DNA of 64,000 bases from contig JAVFKD010000004.1 of assembly GCA_036429605.1 (NCBI GenBank), positions 930,001 through 994,000 on the forward strand, read 5' to 3'. Made by a program: the position numbers and the translations under genes. Each line of letters starts with the position of its first letter. Position 1 is the first letter of the stretch. Below, piece by piece: positions 33,601 to 45,615 of the stretch. This stretch comes from Cladobotryum mycophilum. Taxonomy: Eukaryota; Ascomycota; Sordariomycetes; Hypocreales; Hypocreaceae. The notes below the pieces were generated by a model. It saw nothing but the letters and a program-made list of their open reading frames with translations, was not told where the DNA came from and ran no database searches.

Positions 33601-34471
33601 GCGCAATGCCTCGGGATCGCTTCTTCCTAGCATGCCTCCCAAGGTCTCTATAATACTCCAATGCTATAGTGTATAGCGCGGAAAGGATATTGTCTACCAC
33701 GCGCTGAAAATCTGTCGGTGTCTCCTGAGGTGGTATGTAGAAAATGGATTTCGGATCCAGGCCCGTCCCTTTTCTAATATTCTCCAATCTCTCTGCGATA
33801 GTGTCGGCAACATTTGCCGAACTGCTATCCTCATCACCAAGTATGACTATGGCGAGCCGTGTCTTGTATCCAGATCTTGCCAGCCCGCTCTTGATGTTAT
33901 TAATATCCGTCTTCAATCGGTTGTCGTGTAAAGTCGTCGTGGTAGGGTCGCTCGTAAGGGGATAGAAGCAGGCTATTACACTGGGTATCAATTCCTGGTG
34001 CTTCTTAACCCACCGGGCATCGATTAAACCGTCAGGATACAGCCCGGACGCGGGGCTGAGCGGCGAGAAAGGGGAGTGTAGAATCGGGGCCGAGGTCAGC
34101 GGTTCGAACGATTCCGGTAATGGAGCTCGGCGAGACGGGAGAAGAATAGACTGTGCCCCAGTTAGGACCCGACAAACTCAAACTTGCACTTCACAATTCA
34201 AAAATCATACCCTGCCAATTGTCTTGATTCGCAGCCGGTACTGCTCTTCCCTAGAAATCGCAGTCCATGACAAACCTTTGGCATCTGCCTCCTCAAAGTA
34301 TGTCCCCAGGAAATTGGCTTCCCTGCTTTCAAGGCAAGGCAAGTCTGACCGGATCAATATCCCCTGTTCTCTCAACTCCACAGGCAGCGTCGGTTCCGAC
34401 TGGGCACTGATTCCCGACACAAAGATGAGCGGCACATTATGATCTAGGCTGCCCAAGGGGTAGCCATCCAT
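30640..34471 (-). CDS. TRAPPC11 homologue (foie gras / gryzun protein), one frame lesion
   Basis: TRAPPC11 is a subunit of TRAPP complexes in ER-Golgi trafficking. Exon 1 (34471-34211) encodes MDGYPLGSLDHNVPL. Exon 2 (34150-32597) holds the N-terminal region and the foie gras domain (LPSWSPRWNEARLLADIISI, QAWEARWAMVMANLIEMVEI, LLHHTGYWYRIAAGHLA). Exon 3 (32549-30640) has the gryzun region with repeated beta-sandwich-like segments and ends in a Gly/Ser-rich, Glu tail. One base is missing in the C-run 32895-32899 (minus-strand G5), just after YLCPPPHREFPL. Adding it reads on as HSQLIVDCLINARTQFQARK, and the total becomes 1241 residues. Loss of this conserved trafficking gene is unlikely, so this lesion is the best single argument for a base-calling error. 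Divergent from the mL41 gene. Confidence 0.92.
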
Positions 34472-35087
34472 GATGATGATTTTCGGCGGCGAGACGACAT
34501 AGGCTACTTATTCCGGTTAAGAGCCTGGCATGCGACGCGCTGGGGGTGTTGTCGCTAGAACTATCGGGAGAGTGTTATCAGCATCGCTGCCCCTCGTTGC
34601 CAACGCCAGAGAGCCCACCACCACCAACCTTGCAATGAGCTGTCCAACATGCTCCGCCTACAAATTCAAGTTGCTTTATAATCCTCTAATCGGTCCCGAC
34701 AGCTAAAATCGAGGTCGCATGAACATCATGAGCTCATAGGATAAATCATAGGGACAACGCGACAAATGATGACCTGGAGGGGGTGTTGAGAGGCGGGATG
34801 TCAATGTCGCTTAATAGTTGGCGGGACACCTGAAGCTGCTACAACTTCTGGTAGCGCTGCCGAAGCTAAAAAATTGCGGAACCGGAACAACGCCCGCTGC
34901 CGACGACATGCCTCCGAAATTTCGACTCTAACCATCAATTATTGATGCGACATATGCAGACCTCGAACGACGACGACGACGCCCCAGTGCCCTCCCTCCT
35001 AAAGCAACAAACCAAAAATACCCCTACATCAATTCATCCCTTCGTCTCTACCCTCTGCGACATCCCAATCGCCATCCCCCGCCCACC
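34472..35087. promoter_or_regulatory. Divergent promoter of TRAPPC11 and mL41 genes
   Basis: 616 bp between the two start codons. It contains GACGACGACGACG near 34968-34981 and a C-rich tract before the mL41 start. No specific site assigned. Confidence 0.35.
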
Positions 35088-35469
35088 ATGAGGCCCACAC
35101 AAGTCCTGTCCGTCGGCAGATATCGCCATATCAAAATCACAACCAAGGATGTCGGCCGCGGCTTCTACAAGGGTAACCGAACGGGGTCAATGGGTCGCCA
35201 CACAAAGTACGGTGGTTACTTGATCGAGTGGAGCAAGGTCCGGACATATGTCGTGCCCAACCTTCAGGACTTCAAGGTATGCATATATGTTGGACCAGGT
35301 CGAGGTGTGGAGGGATAAGACTTTTTGGCTGACGAGCGACAAACAGCTCAAACCGTTTGTGAGCAGACAAGTCCGAGCGGAACCTGGTGATTACAAGGGT
35401 TTGGATAAGGGTCCTCAAGATCCCTATTTCTACGTCGAGCAGTGGAAGAGATACAATGGTGTTGACTAA
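35088..35469 (+). CDS. Mitochondrial large ribosomal subunit protein mL41 (Mrpl27)
   Basis: Two exons (35088-35276 and 35347-35469) give 103 residues. The family signature is clear: HIKITTKDVGRGFYKGNRTG, SMGRHTKYGGYLIEWSKVR and TYVVPNLQDFKLKPFVSR. The basic N-terminus suits mitochondrial import. The intron of 70 nt sits after the codon for DFK. Convergent with the hydrolase gene ending at 35753. Confidence 0.93.
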
Positions 35470-35752
35470 AGCACATGAAAGAAGGTGGTATATGCTCAAC
35501 ATGTCTGAATACGGCATGCAAATAACAAAAAATGGTTGAAAATGGATAAAGGATACAGCAATGGAGTCGGGGTCCTCAATTGCAGTTGTATATATACCCC
35601 CAAGTAATGTACTACCACTATGTATGATGAATGATGCTTTCAAGCTACATCTATGATTACATCAAATATGAAATAAACCGACAAAGTAAAAATTAGATTA
35701 ATGAGTGTGCCAACTACCATGCACGGGATATCACTAGGCCATCACTCCCACC

Positions 35753-38446
35753 TTAATTGGCTGAAACCACAGCGTGCCCATTCTCTCCATCCACTCTGCT
35801 CACTTGAGGCAGCTCCTCTTTGGCCGTAAGAAAAGTCTCCATGGGAGGCCGCTGTGCATCATTGTCCACCTGTGTAGTTTCCCCTTCCTCATCTGGAGAC
35901 CGTACTGTCAGTGCCGGTCCGAAACCTGAAGGACTGGGAGGTCGAGAACCGGTCGGACCTGTGTCCGAATACAATGTAACCATACTAGCTGTTGCTGCTT
36001 CATTCCTCAAAGTAAACGGAAGCGCTATACCATCAAGGAAAGGCCGTTTCCCGGCGACACCAGTCTCGGGCGAATAATCTGGGCTCAGCAAGCCTGCATG
36101 TGATGCTTCCCTCTCCCGACGCATCGCTAGAAGATGTGCAACGGGCGTACTCTCGTCAGCATCGTCACCAGTCTGGTTCTCATCGTGAACCATTTTACTC
36201 CGACTCATCGGGCGAGCGGGACTCTGATTCTTAATCTCCGAATGGGATCTCGCTCCACTACCTTCAGCAGCAGTAACTGCTTGGACTTCAGGTTCATGTG
36301 TGGCTTTCTGCTCGCGAACGACTGTCATTTCATCATGTTTGGATCCCCAAAGCGACCACAACGCAAGTCCTATGCTCTTCTTCTTCTTTACCTCGGACAG
36401 CTCAGAGTCCACCGGTATGCGACCAGCCAATGCACTTGGCGGCGGGCATTCATTAGGTCCAAAATCACGAAATCCAGTTACCATCTCTTTTATTATCTTC
36501 TTGTGTACCTTGGCCTTTGCGGATGAGTACTTGCTGTCATATTGCTTCTTGGTCCCTAGCCATTTCCTCACAGGACCCTCCTTGATGACGCCAATCTCAT
36601 GAGGCTGCATGCAACATGCTGGAAGATCTTCTTCAAGTGGCAGAGGCAAAACAGCACCGCTTTTTGTAACCCTTTGTCGAATCATATGATTCTTGAACGG
36701 GGGTAGTGGATCGCCTGCTTTACCTACCTCGACTGGAGGGGTTGCCAACTGTGGTATATTATCCACCTGCTCTTCTTTTTTAACTTCTGTATCCGATCCG
36801 GAAGAAGTAATGACAGATATCGCATCGTCGTCCATGATCTCAATACCTCTCTTCTGGGCACGTGCTAGAACCCACGCACCAAACTGAGCAACAGACCTGT
36901 ACATGTACTTGGCAGGACGAGTGAAGCTAAGTGTCGGGGTAACATGGCACAAGTCGTCCCACACTTGAAGCTGCACATCTGTTGGTTTGTACTTTGCAAG
37001 AAGCATTTTGCCATGGTCCGTCAAGACATCTGGTGCAGGTGCGTATTTTGCTGGATTCGCGCACTTGTGTGCCAGATAAATCTGCTCATCACGGAGAAAC
37101 TCTCCACCTCCTACCATGATGAGCAGTGGTGGAAGTCCGCCGAGTGTTGGTTGCATAACCGGGCTAACAAGAGGATGCGATAGCAGCGCATTTGTAGTAT
37201 ACATCTTATCAGGTTAGTATACACCCCCTAGATGGCTCCTTTAACTTACCTGAATCTGGTCTTTCATCGTAATTAACTCTCCATCAATGGTCACTGTGAG
37301 AAACTTTCCAGTGTCCGATTGAATGCCGTCGCTAGCAACGTGGACGCCAGGTTCATCTGCACTTGTGGGAGCAACCGGTCCTTGTTGGTGTTTCTTCAAC
37401 TCTGCCGCCGGAGGTGCTTTCTTTTCCCCCTTCTTCTTTCGTGCTTCCGTTTCAGCGTGGAGCATGGCTAAATCATCATCATTTGGTGGCGGCCAAGCTC
37501 GCGACGGCTTATGGTGAAACCCCGACTGCGGAATGTAATCCAAAGGCGCCTCACCAGAGACGCTGGGAAATGAGTGTGTCAAGTCCACCCAGGGGCTGAT
37601 GAGGATACCTCCAGAAGGCAGGGGGATTCCCTGGTCTCTGAGCAGACACATCAAGGACAGCACCATTCCACCCCCAGCAGAGTCACCGGCGAGGATAATG
37701 GTGCTCGGGTCTTGAACGGTCAGCAGATACAGATATGCCGCCAAGCAGTCTTGAAGGCCGCATGGAAAAGGAAACTGCGGCGATAATCGATACCGCGGCG
37801 CAAAGACTCGGGCTTTCAACTTGCGAGCATGACGCTGCATCTGGTAACGGTGCTCATCAACACTACCAAAGTAATAAGCACCTCCGTGGACGTACATCAT
37901 TACTCTGTGCAGTGGTTCGCCAGACTTCTTCCGTTCGTGGGCATCCGATCGCATCTCGATCCACTCAGCCTCTAGAGGAGATTTTGGCCTCCTCCACTGC
38001 CACCACTGTCGGCCACCAACCTGACGAATGCCATCCTCGCCCAATTCTGCTTGAATCAGCTCCGCGGCACGCGTCAGATGCTCTTCCGAAACCTTTTGTT
38101 CATCAACCTTGACCCATTGGGGATGCGGAACCCATTGCGCCGTGAACGCCTGAAGCTCCTCAACAGTGTGATGCGACGCATACTCTAAAAACGACCTAAT
38201 AAGATGAAGGCCCTCGTCATATGAAAGATATACCGTTGGCTGCTCTTTCAATGTCTTTTTATTCAGATACTGCAATCTCATGAAGATGCGTCAGCATTCA
38301 AATCATTCAGCATCAACATCATTATCAGAGTCAAGAAAACGTCATGGCTAGGATCTCCATGGTGCCTTACATACGTGGGAAAACAAGGTGGAGACCACTG
38401 TTGGCGTCACGGCCAATGAGACCGAAGTCGTATTGAGTCTGTTCAT
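35753..38446 (-). CDS. Hormone-sensitive-lipase-like alpha/beta hydrolase with long C-terminal tail
   Basis: Three exons (38446-38375, 38269-37250, 37204-35753) give about 847 residues. The oxyanion-hole motif VMMYVHGGAYYFGSVDEHRY and the nucleophile elbow ILAGDSAGGGMVLSLM are those of the HSL family. The Asp is probably in GGGEFLRDEQIYLAHK and the His in VWDDLCHVTPTLSF. A lysine/proline-rich insert (EARKKKGEKKAPPAAELKKH) sits between the Ser and Asp blocks. After the hydrolase core come some 300 largely disordered residues with acidic and Ser/Pro-rich stretches. The family cleaves acyl esters, often neutral lipids; the substrate is not deducible. The start at 38446 (MNRLNTTSVS) relies on one 105 nt intron; an ATG inside that intron at 38281 would omit it. 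Confidence 0.85.
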
Positions 38447-38815
38447 ACTGATTCGTCTTCCTGCATCAGAACCCACGCATATTCTCTCAAATCCTGACTG
38501 CAAAGGCTTTAATCAGAAGTTGAAATTCAGAAGAGACAACCAAACCGTGTCAAAGGGCAAGGGAAGGGGGATATTGAGGGATCAAAGGGGGCTGTATGAT
38601 GTCATATGGACGCCCGAATATTGAAAGTACGTACCTATACTTCTGGATCCGGACGCTGTAATTTAGCACTTCCGGGGGAGCACTGGAGACATGGCTCGTG
38701 CACTCACGCCCTGGCATTCCCTCGCATTGATGGATCAACACCAAAAATTTTGTGCAGATATACTTTTTGGCCCCTCCAAAAAACCCCACCATAAAAAAAA
38801 TTACATTCAAAAATC
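38447..38815. promoter_or_regulatory. Divergent promoter of hydrolase and TSR2 genes
   Basis: 369 bp between opposite start codons. No recognised operator. Confidence 0.3.
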
Positions 38816-39520
38816 ATGGCGTCTTCTACAGAACCGGCGCAGCTGCCGCCAGCAGGTATGCAAACGTATCCTGCATCTGTATTAGATGTTTTGAAAAAAC
38901 CGCATGCTAATTAAACGGGGGCTCTAGCCACCAGGCAATCAGAGTTCGAGCAAGCCGTGGCATTCTCCCTCCACCTCTGGCCCTCATTGACCCTCGCCGT
39001 TCAGAACAACTGGGGAGGTCCCGACTCCGCAGACAAGCGAGATTGGTTCGCCGGCGCCGTCGTCGAGCTATTCCCAGAATTCACCGATGCGCAGCCCGAC
39101 CAGGCCGCCAAGAAGTCGACCGTCGATGAACCGGATATGGAAGACGTAGAGACCGTGCTGCTGCAGGTCATGATCGACGAGTTCGAGGTCAATGTGGACG
39201 ACGATTCCGGCCTGGAGATCGCAAAAGGCATTGTCAAAGCCAGAGCGCAATGCGCCATTGGCCAATTCGACGAGGTCAACACATTGAGGGAGCGATTCAA
39301 CAACCTGAAAGGGAAAAAGGTCGATCAGTTGTTCAAACAGGCAGAGGACCAAGACCAAGACACCGACTGGGAATCGGGTGATTCTGAGGATGATGAGGAC
39401 GACAATAGCGGTGATGTAGACATGGATGAGGCGCCCCCATTGGTGCCGGTTACTAAGGAGAAGCCGGCGCCAGAGGTCGACGAGGATGGTTTCACAAAGG
39501 TTACCAGAAAGAAGAGGTAG
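38816..39520 (+). CDS. Pre-rRNA processing protein TSR2
   Basis: TSR2 is a chaperone that delivers ribosomal protein eS26 during 40S maturation. Exon 1 (38816-38855) encodes the first 13 residues; exon 2 (38928-39520) completes 210 residues. The conserved WGG segment is present (LAVQNNWGGPDSADKRDWFA), as is MEDVETVLLQVMIDEFEVNV. An acidic stretch (DSEDDEDDNSGDVDMDEAPP) and the basic end (GFTKVTRKKR) are typical. Convergent with the BSD gene, which ends 195 bp downstream. Confidence 0.92.
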
Positions 39521-39714
39521 ACGGCGTTGAGAAAAGAAATACCGGGGAGACATCGCGGGTCGAGGAGATCCCCCAAATTAATACCCAAGGCATAGATAAA
39601 TACAGAATCCGGTGAAAAAGTTCATCCCTGCCAAACCAGTTACTGCAAGCCAAACGCCAAACTGCCCAAATTCACAGCAAACCCCGTGTACATACACCTC
39701 CAGTTATAGAATCA

Positions 39715-41159
39715 CTATTCCCAGTCCTCGTCACTCTCACCATCTTCCTCGCTTTCCTCTTCCTCACTCTCTTCGTCGTCACTCTCCTCCTCATCGCTGT
39801 CTTCTTCCTCACTCTCCTCTTCCTTCTTCGCCTTCTCCTTGGGCTTCTCCTTGGGCTTCTCCTTCTCCTTGTCCTTTGGACTAGTCGTAGCTTGAGTAGT
39901 GACTCCTGATGCCGCACCTACAACATCATAACTGGCCTCGCTATCGGCCTGTGAGTTCTCGTCATTTGACTTTCTCGGCTCAGCCGGCTTTAAGAGGCCT
40001 TTGGCGGGGGGCTGGATAGTAGTCGAGGACTCCACAGATGCAGGTTTCTTGCCAGCAACTTTGTCAGTTTCTTCCTCATCAGAATCGGAATCATCGCCCC
40101 ATCCAACTTCATCTTCCGTAGAGGCAGCTACAAGGGTGTTAGCGTAAAGCAAAGTCAACCGACTAAATCCACATCATTTACCTTTGAGAAGGTCTCGTCG
40201 TCGAGATTCAGCCGTCTCAATGCCATGGCGGAGAAAGTAGTATCGTTTCCAAAAGTCGGCATAGGGGATCTGGTCAGGCACAAGCTTCTCCATTGTGGTT
40301 CGCAGTTCGGGGTATTTGTTTAAATCGTTGGCAATGTCGTCCGTCTTCTTCTCGACATCAAAGTCCTTTGCAAACTGTCCGTACTCTTCGCCCTCTGGGT
40401 CCTTGGCGAAACCCTCTGTCGATGTGTGGATAACGTGTAGCTGCGCCTCGAATCTCGAGGCGTGAATCACTCGTTTGCCCTCTGCATCCTTGCTTTCGAA
40501 CAAAACGGTGCTGCCCTGTGTCGACTCATCGGGAGGAGCTATGCTAATGGCGTCTCGAAGAAAGTTACGGACATTGCCTCCAAATCGTAAGAGAGCTTCG
40601 TCAGCCGCATCTTCGGCTTGCTGGAGATCCTTCAGCCGCTTAGCGGCCTCGGATCTAAGCCTTGATAGAACGGTTTCAGAATCTTGTTGTGAGGCATCCG
40701 CAGACGACGGGTCACCTCTCGACCTGGTCGGGGTAGTTTGGTTATCCTCGCCATCATTGGAAGCCGTCTCTGCCCTAGGACCCTCCGGGATTATCGTCGT
40801 GAGCGAAAGTGACCTTGTCCTATTTATGAGCGTTGTTCTAAGATCAGAAAACCCCTTTGTCGCATCCTCGCTGACTTCAGCAAGCTCTTTCGAAGCTTGG
40901 TTGTAGACCGATTCGCCCTGCACTGGTAAGTATTGAGAACAATGATACTGTGAAGCATGAGTCAGGTACATACCTGCTTGACTACGCTGCCGAAAAATCC
41001 ACCAAGCTTGGCACCCCATGGACTTGACGCGAATGCCTTGTACGCTTCTTGAACATCTTCAGTCAGCGAGGCCTGTGGCTCGTCCTTCTTCGCGGCATCT
41101 CCAGATTCCTCGGGCTTGAGATAAGCCTCCTCCTGAATGTGGTCGTAGGCAAAATCCAT
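39715..41159 (-). CDS. BSD-domain protein (Dos2-like)
   Basis: Three exons (41159-40974, 40917-40182, 40127-39715) give about 444 residues. The N-terminus (MDFAYDHIQEEAY, FASSPWGAKLGGFFGSVVKQ) is typical of fungal BSD-domain proteins. The BSD domain ends with LVPDQIPYADFWKRYYFLRH, containing the conserved Phe-Trp pair. The C-terminal third is strongly acidic with repeated KEKPKEKPKEK and EEESEEEDSDEEES runs. In yeasts Dos2 links to stress response and silencing; the precise role here is not shown. Confidence 0.87.
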
Positions 41160-41714
41160 TGTGACGGGATCTCGCTCTTGATTTTAGTATGTATGATCAA
41201 TGCCCCCTGCGCCAAGGAAAGAGCCGCAAGGAGCTCCAATGCATGTAGGTCAGGGGATCAATCTGGATGAACGCCGCTGTGTGGAACGAAGGCTGGTGGA
41301 CGTCCTGCATTGATGGAGGGGAGAGCGGGGCCTGCCGAGTGCAAGCCATCATCACGTGCCAACTCCCAAAAATAGACGTACCCCAAATGCCAGCGGCGGC
41401 AGCATGGTGATCATTTTGCTTACCCGATAGAGATGATGATGAACACAACAAAGAAGACAAATAAAGGTAAATACAACTGATCAAAACGAGCATGGTTTTT
41501 AAAATGAAATAAAAATAAACAAGGGACTGTATTTCTGGATTCTGTTTGTAAAACGCTACCGATGATTTCATATCCCTCAATTCATACTCAGCTTCAAAAG
41601 CAATCAATCAACGCCATTACCCACCTGTCAAAACTTCGATTGATGACGAATGATTTTTCATAAGAATTATCCCGACCCAATAAACCATTACCCTCTTACC
41701 CCCTCCCCCTACTA
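41160..41714. other. Intergenic, no gene seen
   Basis: Contains the BSD gene promoter and the 3' flank of the OpuAC gene. No supported feature. Confidence 0.4.
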
Positions 41715-43281
41715 CTACCAAAGAAGCTCTGCATGAGCTGCCAGCAGAACAGCTTGATCCAATGGATTGTGTGAATGATGAATTACTGTTCGAGCGTGCT
41801 CGCCGTTCTCACTAAGAGTGGCCTTGATCATCTCAGAAGCCGTGTCCACGACCTTTTTTAACATTGAGAATTAGAAGCCAATTTATTGAAGAGCAATAAT
41901 TGAAAGAAACGTACCTCGGTCGAGGAATCTAAATCCAAGTCTTTCATGATGTGGTATTCCAATCGAATCATACGAACTCTGGAGAGGTTTCCCTTGCTAG
42001 CATCATGCAATTGAGAGAGTATGTTGAGTGCACAACCTATCGCTAGTACTCCAAGGCCATACGCAACGGAAGAAGTGTTGTCTGAGCCTTTCTCGCTAGC
42101 ATTTATAGTCATAATTTCTGATGAAAGGCCGCCACCCATAAACGGAGGCTGCAGCGACGTTTCAATCAAGCCGTGGCGAGTCATTCGAAACGGCATGCAA
42201 TTACCGACCACCGGCGGGGCAGGCGTGATCTTAAACCCCATCTTATCAAGGCGTTCATATGGCGTTTTGGTAAACCATGAGTCTACTTGTAACTTGTTCG
42301 TTCTCATCCAATGCAACACGGCGAGGCGAGGTGGGGTATTGTTCCTCTGGGCGTCATCATCCAGGGCTGATAATGCATCATGACCAATCGTGATGCGTTT
42401 TAGTATGCTTAATGCCTCCTCGGTAAACTTGGAACGCGACGATTTGGGGATCATAAGCATAGCTTTGGTTAGGTTGTACAACAGCCCTTTTGGGTCTTCT
42501 AAGGGACGGATCTTATATCTGTGGTATAAGCCACACGGATACCATGTAGGGGTAACAAACCATTCTGTGAATTGGATTAGCGACGATTAGGCGGATGGGG
42601 GTGCAGAGGTCTCCAAATGGTGATGGCTTACTATTATTGCGATATGCGTCATCGAGGAACTCATCCTGTATCTTGATAATTTTGTAGCCAGCGGCGTTCA
42701 ACTCATATTTCTTCATAATATCCTGTATCATGATGTGTTAGGGTATGCCTTGCCATGAAATACAGCCAGGGTTGGGTATTGTACCATGGTACTCTGGGCT
42801 CCTACGTCTGTACCGGCATGAAGTTGACATATATTGCTGAGCATCAGATCTCGGGTTTCTGTCTTCAGAAGGTCTTCAATAGACCCGACGGCGACCTCGG
42901 GGACATAATCTGGGACTCCCCAGAAGAACAGATGCTTGTAGAGGATATTGTCGAAAATAATTAGCGGTGAATGGTCACGACTTTTGACATATGCACTGTC
43001 TGTAATCCCATTAGACCTCGAGGTATATCCGGGTAGAAGCCTGTAACACGATGAAGTGCCACAGGTGTTGGAAACCTTCACTTACGGGACGGCTCATCCA
43101 TCGAAGCTATGGTAATGTCCACTTCACCCCCGTACAGCTTCGATGCTATGACATTAGCAGTGCCTGGTATGGTCTGGGGTTCGTATCCAAGTCGTCGCAA
43201 GACAGCTAGGACCAACTCGTGAGCCAAATTATGACAATTAGTGGCCTCAATGAGGCCCAGCCTGATTGAGGTCATCGTCAT
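41715..43281 (-). CDS. OpuAC-type (glycine betaine/choline) substrate-binding domain protein
   Basis: Exons fit at 43281-43086, 43040-42785, 42722-42632, 42564-41915 and 41852-41715. The protein begins TSIRLGLIEATNCHNLAHEL with a periplasmic-binding-protein-II style first strand. It continues with NVIASKLYGGEVDITIASMD, FFWGVPDYVPEVAVGSIEDL, NICQLHAGTDVGAQSTM, KWFVTPTWYPCGLYHRYKI and DPKGLLYNLTKAMLMIP. This follows the order of the OpuAC domain of bacterial ABC importers. A C-terminal extension of about 180 residues has no recognised domain. No signal peptide or ABC partners adjoin. The phase between exons 1 and 2 is off by one base, consistent with one missing nucleotide. Ligand unknown; a quaternary amine is a guess from the family. 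Confidence 0.75.
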
Positions 43282-45210
43282 GGTGAGAATGCGTATGGGA
43301 AATGCCGATGTTAAATGTAATAGAATTTTGCACCAAGTCGAGAGATAGCCGTAGCGATAGAATAGAATAAAAGCATTAAATCACTTCATCGTGTGTGTTT
43401 GTTGGGTAAACGCTATTTACCATCACGCTTACCGTACTTGCCTAATGATGAGTACAGAACGACACTTCCAGGAGTGCTGAGCTCCTTACTTGCAAGCATA
43501 ATGAGCTCTGTCGATTCCCGCAGTGTTATCCATGAGACTACCGAATGAACGGCACAATGAGATACTCTCTTCTGGGTGATGGAGGAAAGACTAAAGGAAA
43601 TACAAGTAAGGGGCAGGCTCTCCTTGGTATTGTCTGTCAAGGGAAGGAACTAAACTCAGAACGCCGAGTATAGCAAACTGATTTGTGTCTGCTGTTGCTC
43701 TCGATTCTTCTTATCACCCTTTGATTCGTCTCTTGCTGTTTCTCTTGTCTATCTTAATTTCCAAACATTTTATCGGTAGTATCACTCATCATCGATACCA
43801 TGCATTCGTGTAGGCTCTCATCTAGTGACTTTTCTTCCAACCGCATGGCCGTCCAATAGCCACCTCAAAGAATATAGCCTCACTCCCAAGGCCCCATAAT
43901 TTGCAAACACATCTACACCATGATGCCGTCCCTTTCCGTCCCCAACCGGCCATCACGATGGATCGACAAGTCCTCACGTTCGAGACCTCGGTTCATGTCT
44001 CAAAATCGAACCATTTTCCAACCTCAATTCCTTGGAAAACCTTGCCGTAACCTTGGAAATGCTCCCGCCACCAGGTCAGGCGCAGCTAGCCCTTGCATTC
44101 GAAAAGCGTCTCCGACTAACACCGCATCCGAAAACCATCGCTACGAATGCCGGGCAGCAAAAAAGGGAAAAAGAAAAGCAGAGTAAACAAGCGAATGACA
44201 AGCTTTGGATGCCTCCCTCGGGTGATCGCCGAGATTTTCAGGGCCGGATTGGAACAGCAACAACAACAAAAAACTTGGTTCTGCAATGTAAGGGCGCTTG
44301 CGAGATGCATGCAGGGCAAGTGTGCCAAGTCTGCATTGCGTGCCTTGGTTGGCGGGGGGCCGAAGACTTCAGGCTGTACTCCGTAGGCGTCTCGATGAGA
44401 GAGCCCCATGCAGTTTGTTGAGGGTCGAGGGTTAGAGGCAATGAATCGAGCGGTGGGGGCTTGCTTGCCTTGCATTCTTTAGCGGCCGAATTCATCTCGC
44501 AACTGTCTTGAATTCGTTGTCCTTTGTGAGCTGCACTACTAGGTACCTGTATGGAGCGCCTGCTCTTGATTCACTGTTACAACTATCTCACTATCTGAAC
44601 TTTTGGTCCCTTACTATCCAAACATAGCACAAAGATGATGCAAAGGGCGACCTGTCGATCAGGGCCCCTGCGGACCATCTCCGCCTTACCCATCAAATGC
44701 CGTTTCCAAGAGATCCTGTACTTATTGTAAGTAAAGTTGCAAGATCTTCTGGTTTCGTCACCAGGAACACGATCTATGTCGTCATCGCGCATGTGGGGTG
44801 CATTTTGATTGGACACCTTGCATACCCCTGGGAAAGGGTAAGAAGTGGGCAGCCAATACAATCTCTCGCTGCGAGCTAGGGGGTCTAAACTCCCTAGCAT
44901 GTGTCTCATACCAGAGAAGATCGTTGGCATTCAGTGTTGAGGGAGCCAATGCCGTCATTCCAGCTCTTCTGAGTGGCCCTTCAGTTCACATCTGCGGGGC
45001 CGGCCGAGATGACGTAGACTGTGTAGTCCGGAAGCGTCTGTCTCATTGGCTCAGACTGTGATTTCCGTCGACTTACACTAGAGCAACAGACTCCTTGCTT
45101 CATGCCGGAAGCGACGATTGCGGCATGTGTGTGCTCTCTGCCTTGGTCAAGATGACCCGGTTCAAGCCTGAGGAGGCCGAATTCGTGGGTTGGCAAGCTC
45201 AGGATTTGTC
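43282..45210. other. Intergenic, no gene supported
   Basis: A plus-strand frame at 43920-44186 overlaps another at 44032-44421 and has no recognisable domain. No tRNA or repeat cluster was seen. The 3' end is the grg-1 promoter with CT/CA-rich leader. Confidence 0.4.
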
Positions 45211-45218
45211 TATATAAA
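45211..45218 (+). promoter_or_regulatory. TATA box of the grg-1-like gene
   Basis: TATATAAA lies 122 bp upstream of the ATG, followed by a C/A/T-rich leader. This suits a strongly induced small gene. Confidence 0.6.
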
Positions 45219-45339
45219 CCTCAGGACCTTCCCTCTCAACCTCAACTCTCATCATCATCAGCATCACTCAAGCATTCAAGCCAACCTACAAACACAAACC
45301 AACCACTCAATCAAACTATCCACCTCTTTACCATCCACA

Positions 45340-45615
45340 ATGGAGACCGCCAAGCAAGTATACAACTACGCCGCCGAGACCGTCCAGGGCGCTGTCGCCG
45401 GTGCCAGCAAGGAGACCAACAAGGAGATTGCCAAGAATGACAATGCCAGCGTTGGCACTCGGTGAGTATTTCTGAACGCTCCCGTGGATATTTGACCATG
45501 AGTACTAACAAGATGTAGCCTGACTGCCGCCAAGGATGCCGTTGGTGACAGCATCAATGAGACAGCCCACAACGGCAAGGCTGATGCCCACAAGAACCTC
45601 GCTCAGAACTCTTAG
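45340..45615 (+). CDS. Glucose-repressible / clock-controlled small protein (GRG-1/CCG-1 type)
   Basis: Two exons (45340-45461, 45519-45615) give 72 residues. The text METAKQVYNYAAETVQGAVA, GASKETNKEIAKNDNASVGT and LTAAKDAVGDSINETAHNGK is typical of fungal GRG-1/CCG-1 proteins: small, hydrophilic, helical, strongly expressed on glucose depletion and under clock control in Neurospora. The TATA box and absence of uORFs in the leader fit high expression. Regulation in this organism is inferred. Confidence 0.88.

Noticed and set aside
43920..44421. Two overlapping plus-strand frames as a gene
   Set aside because: No domain and no consistent splice that joins them.
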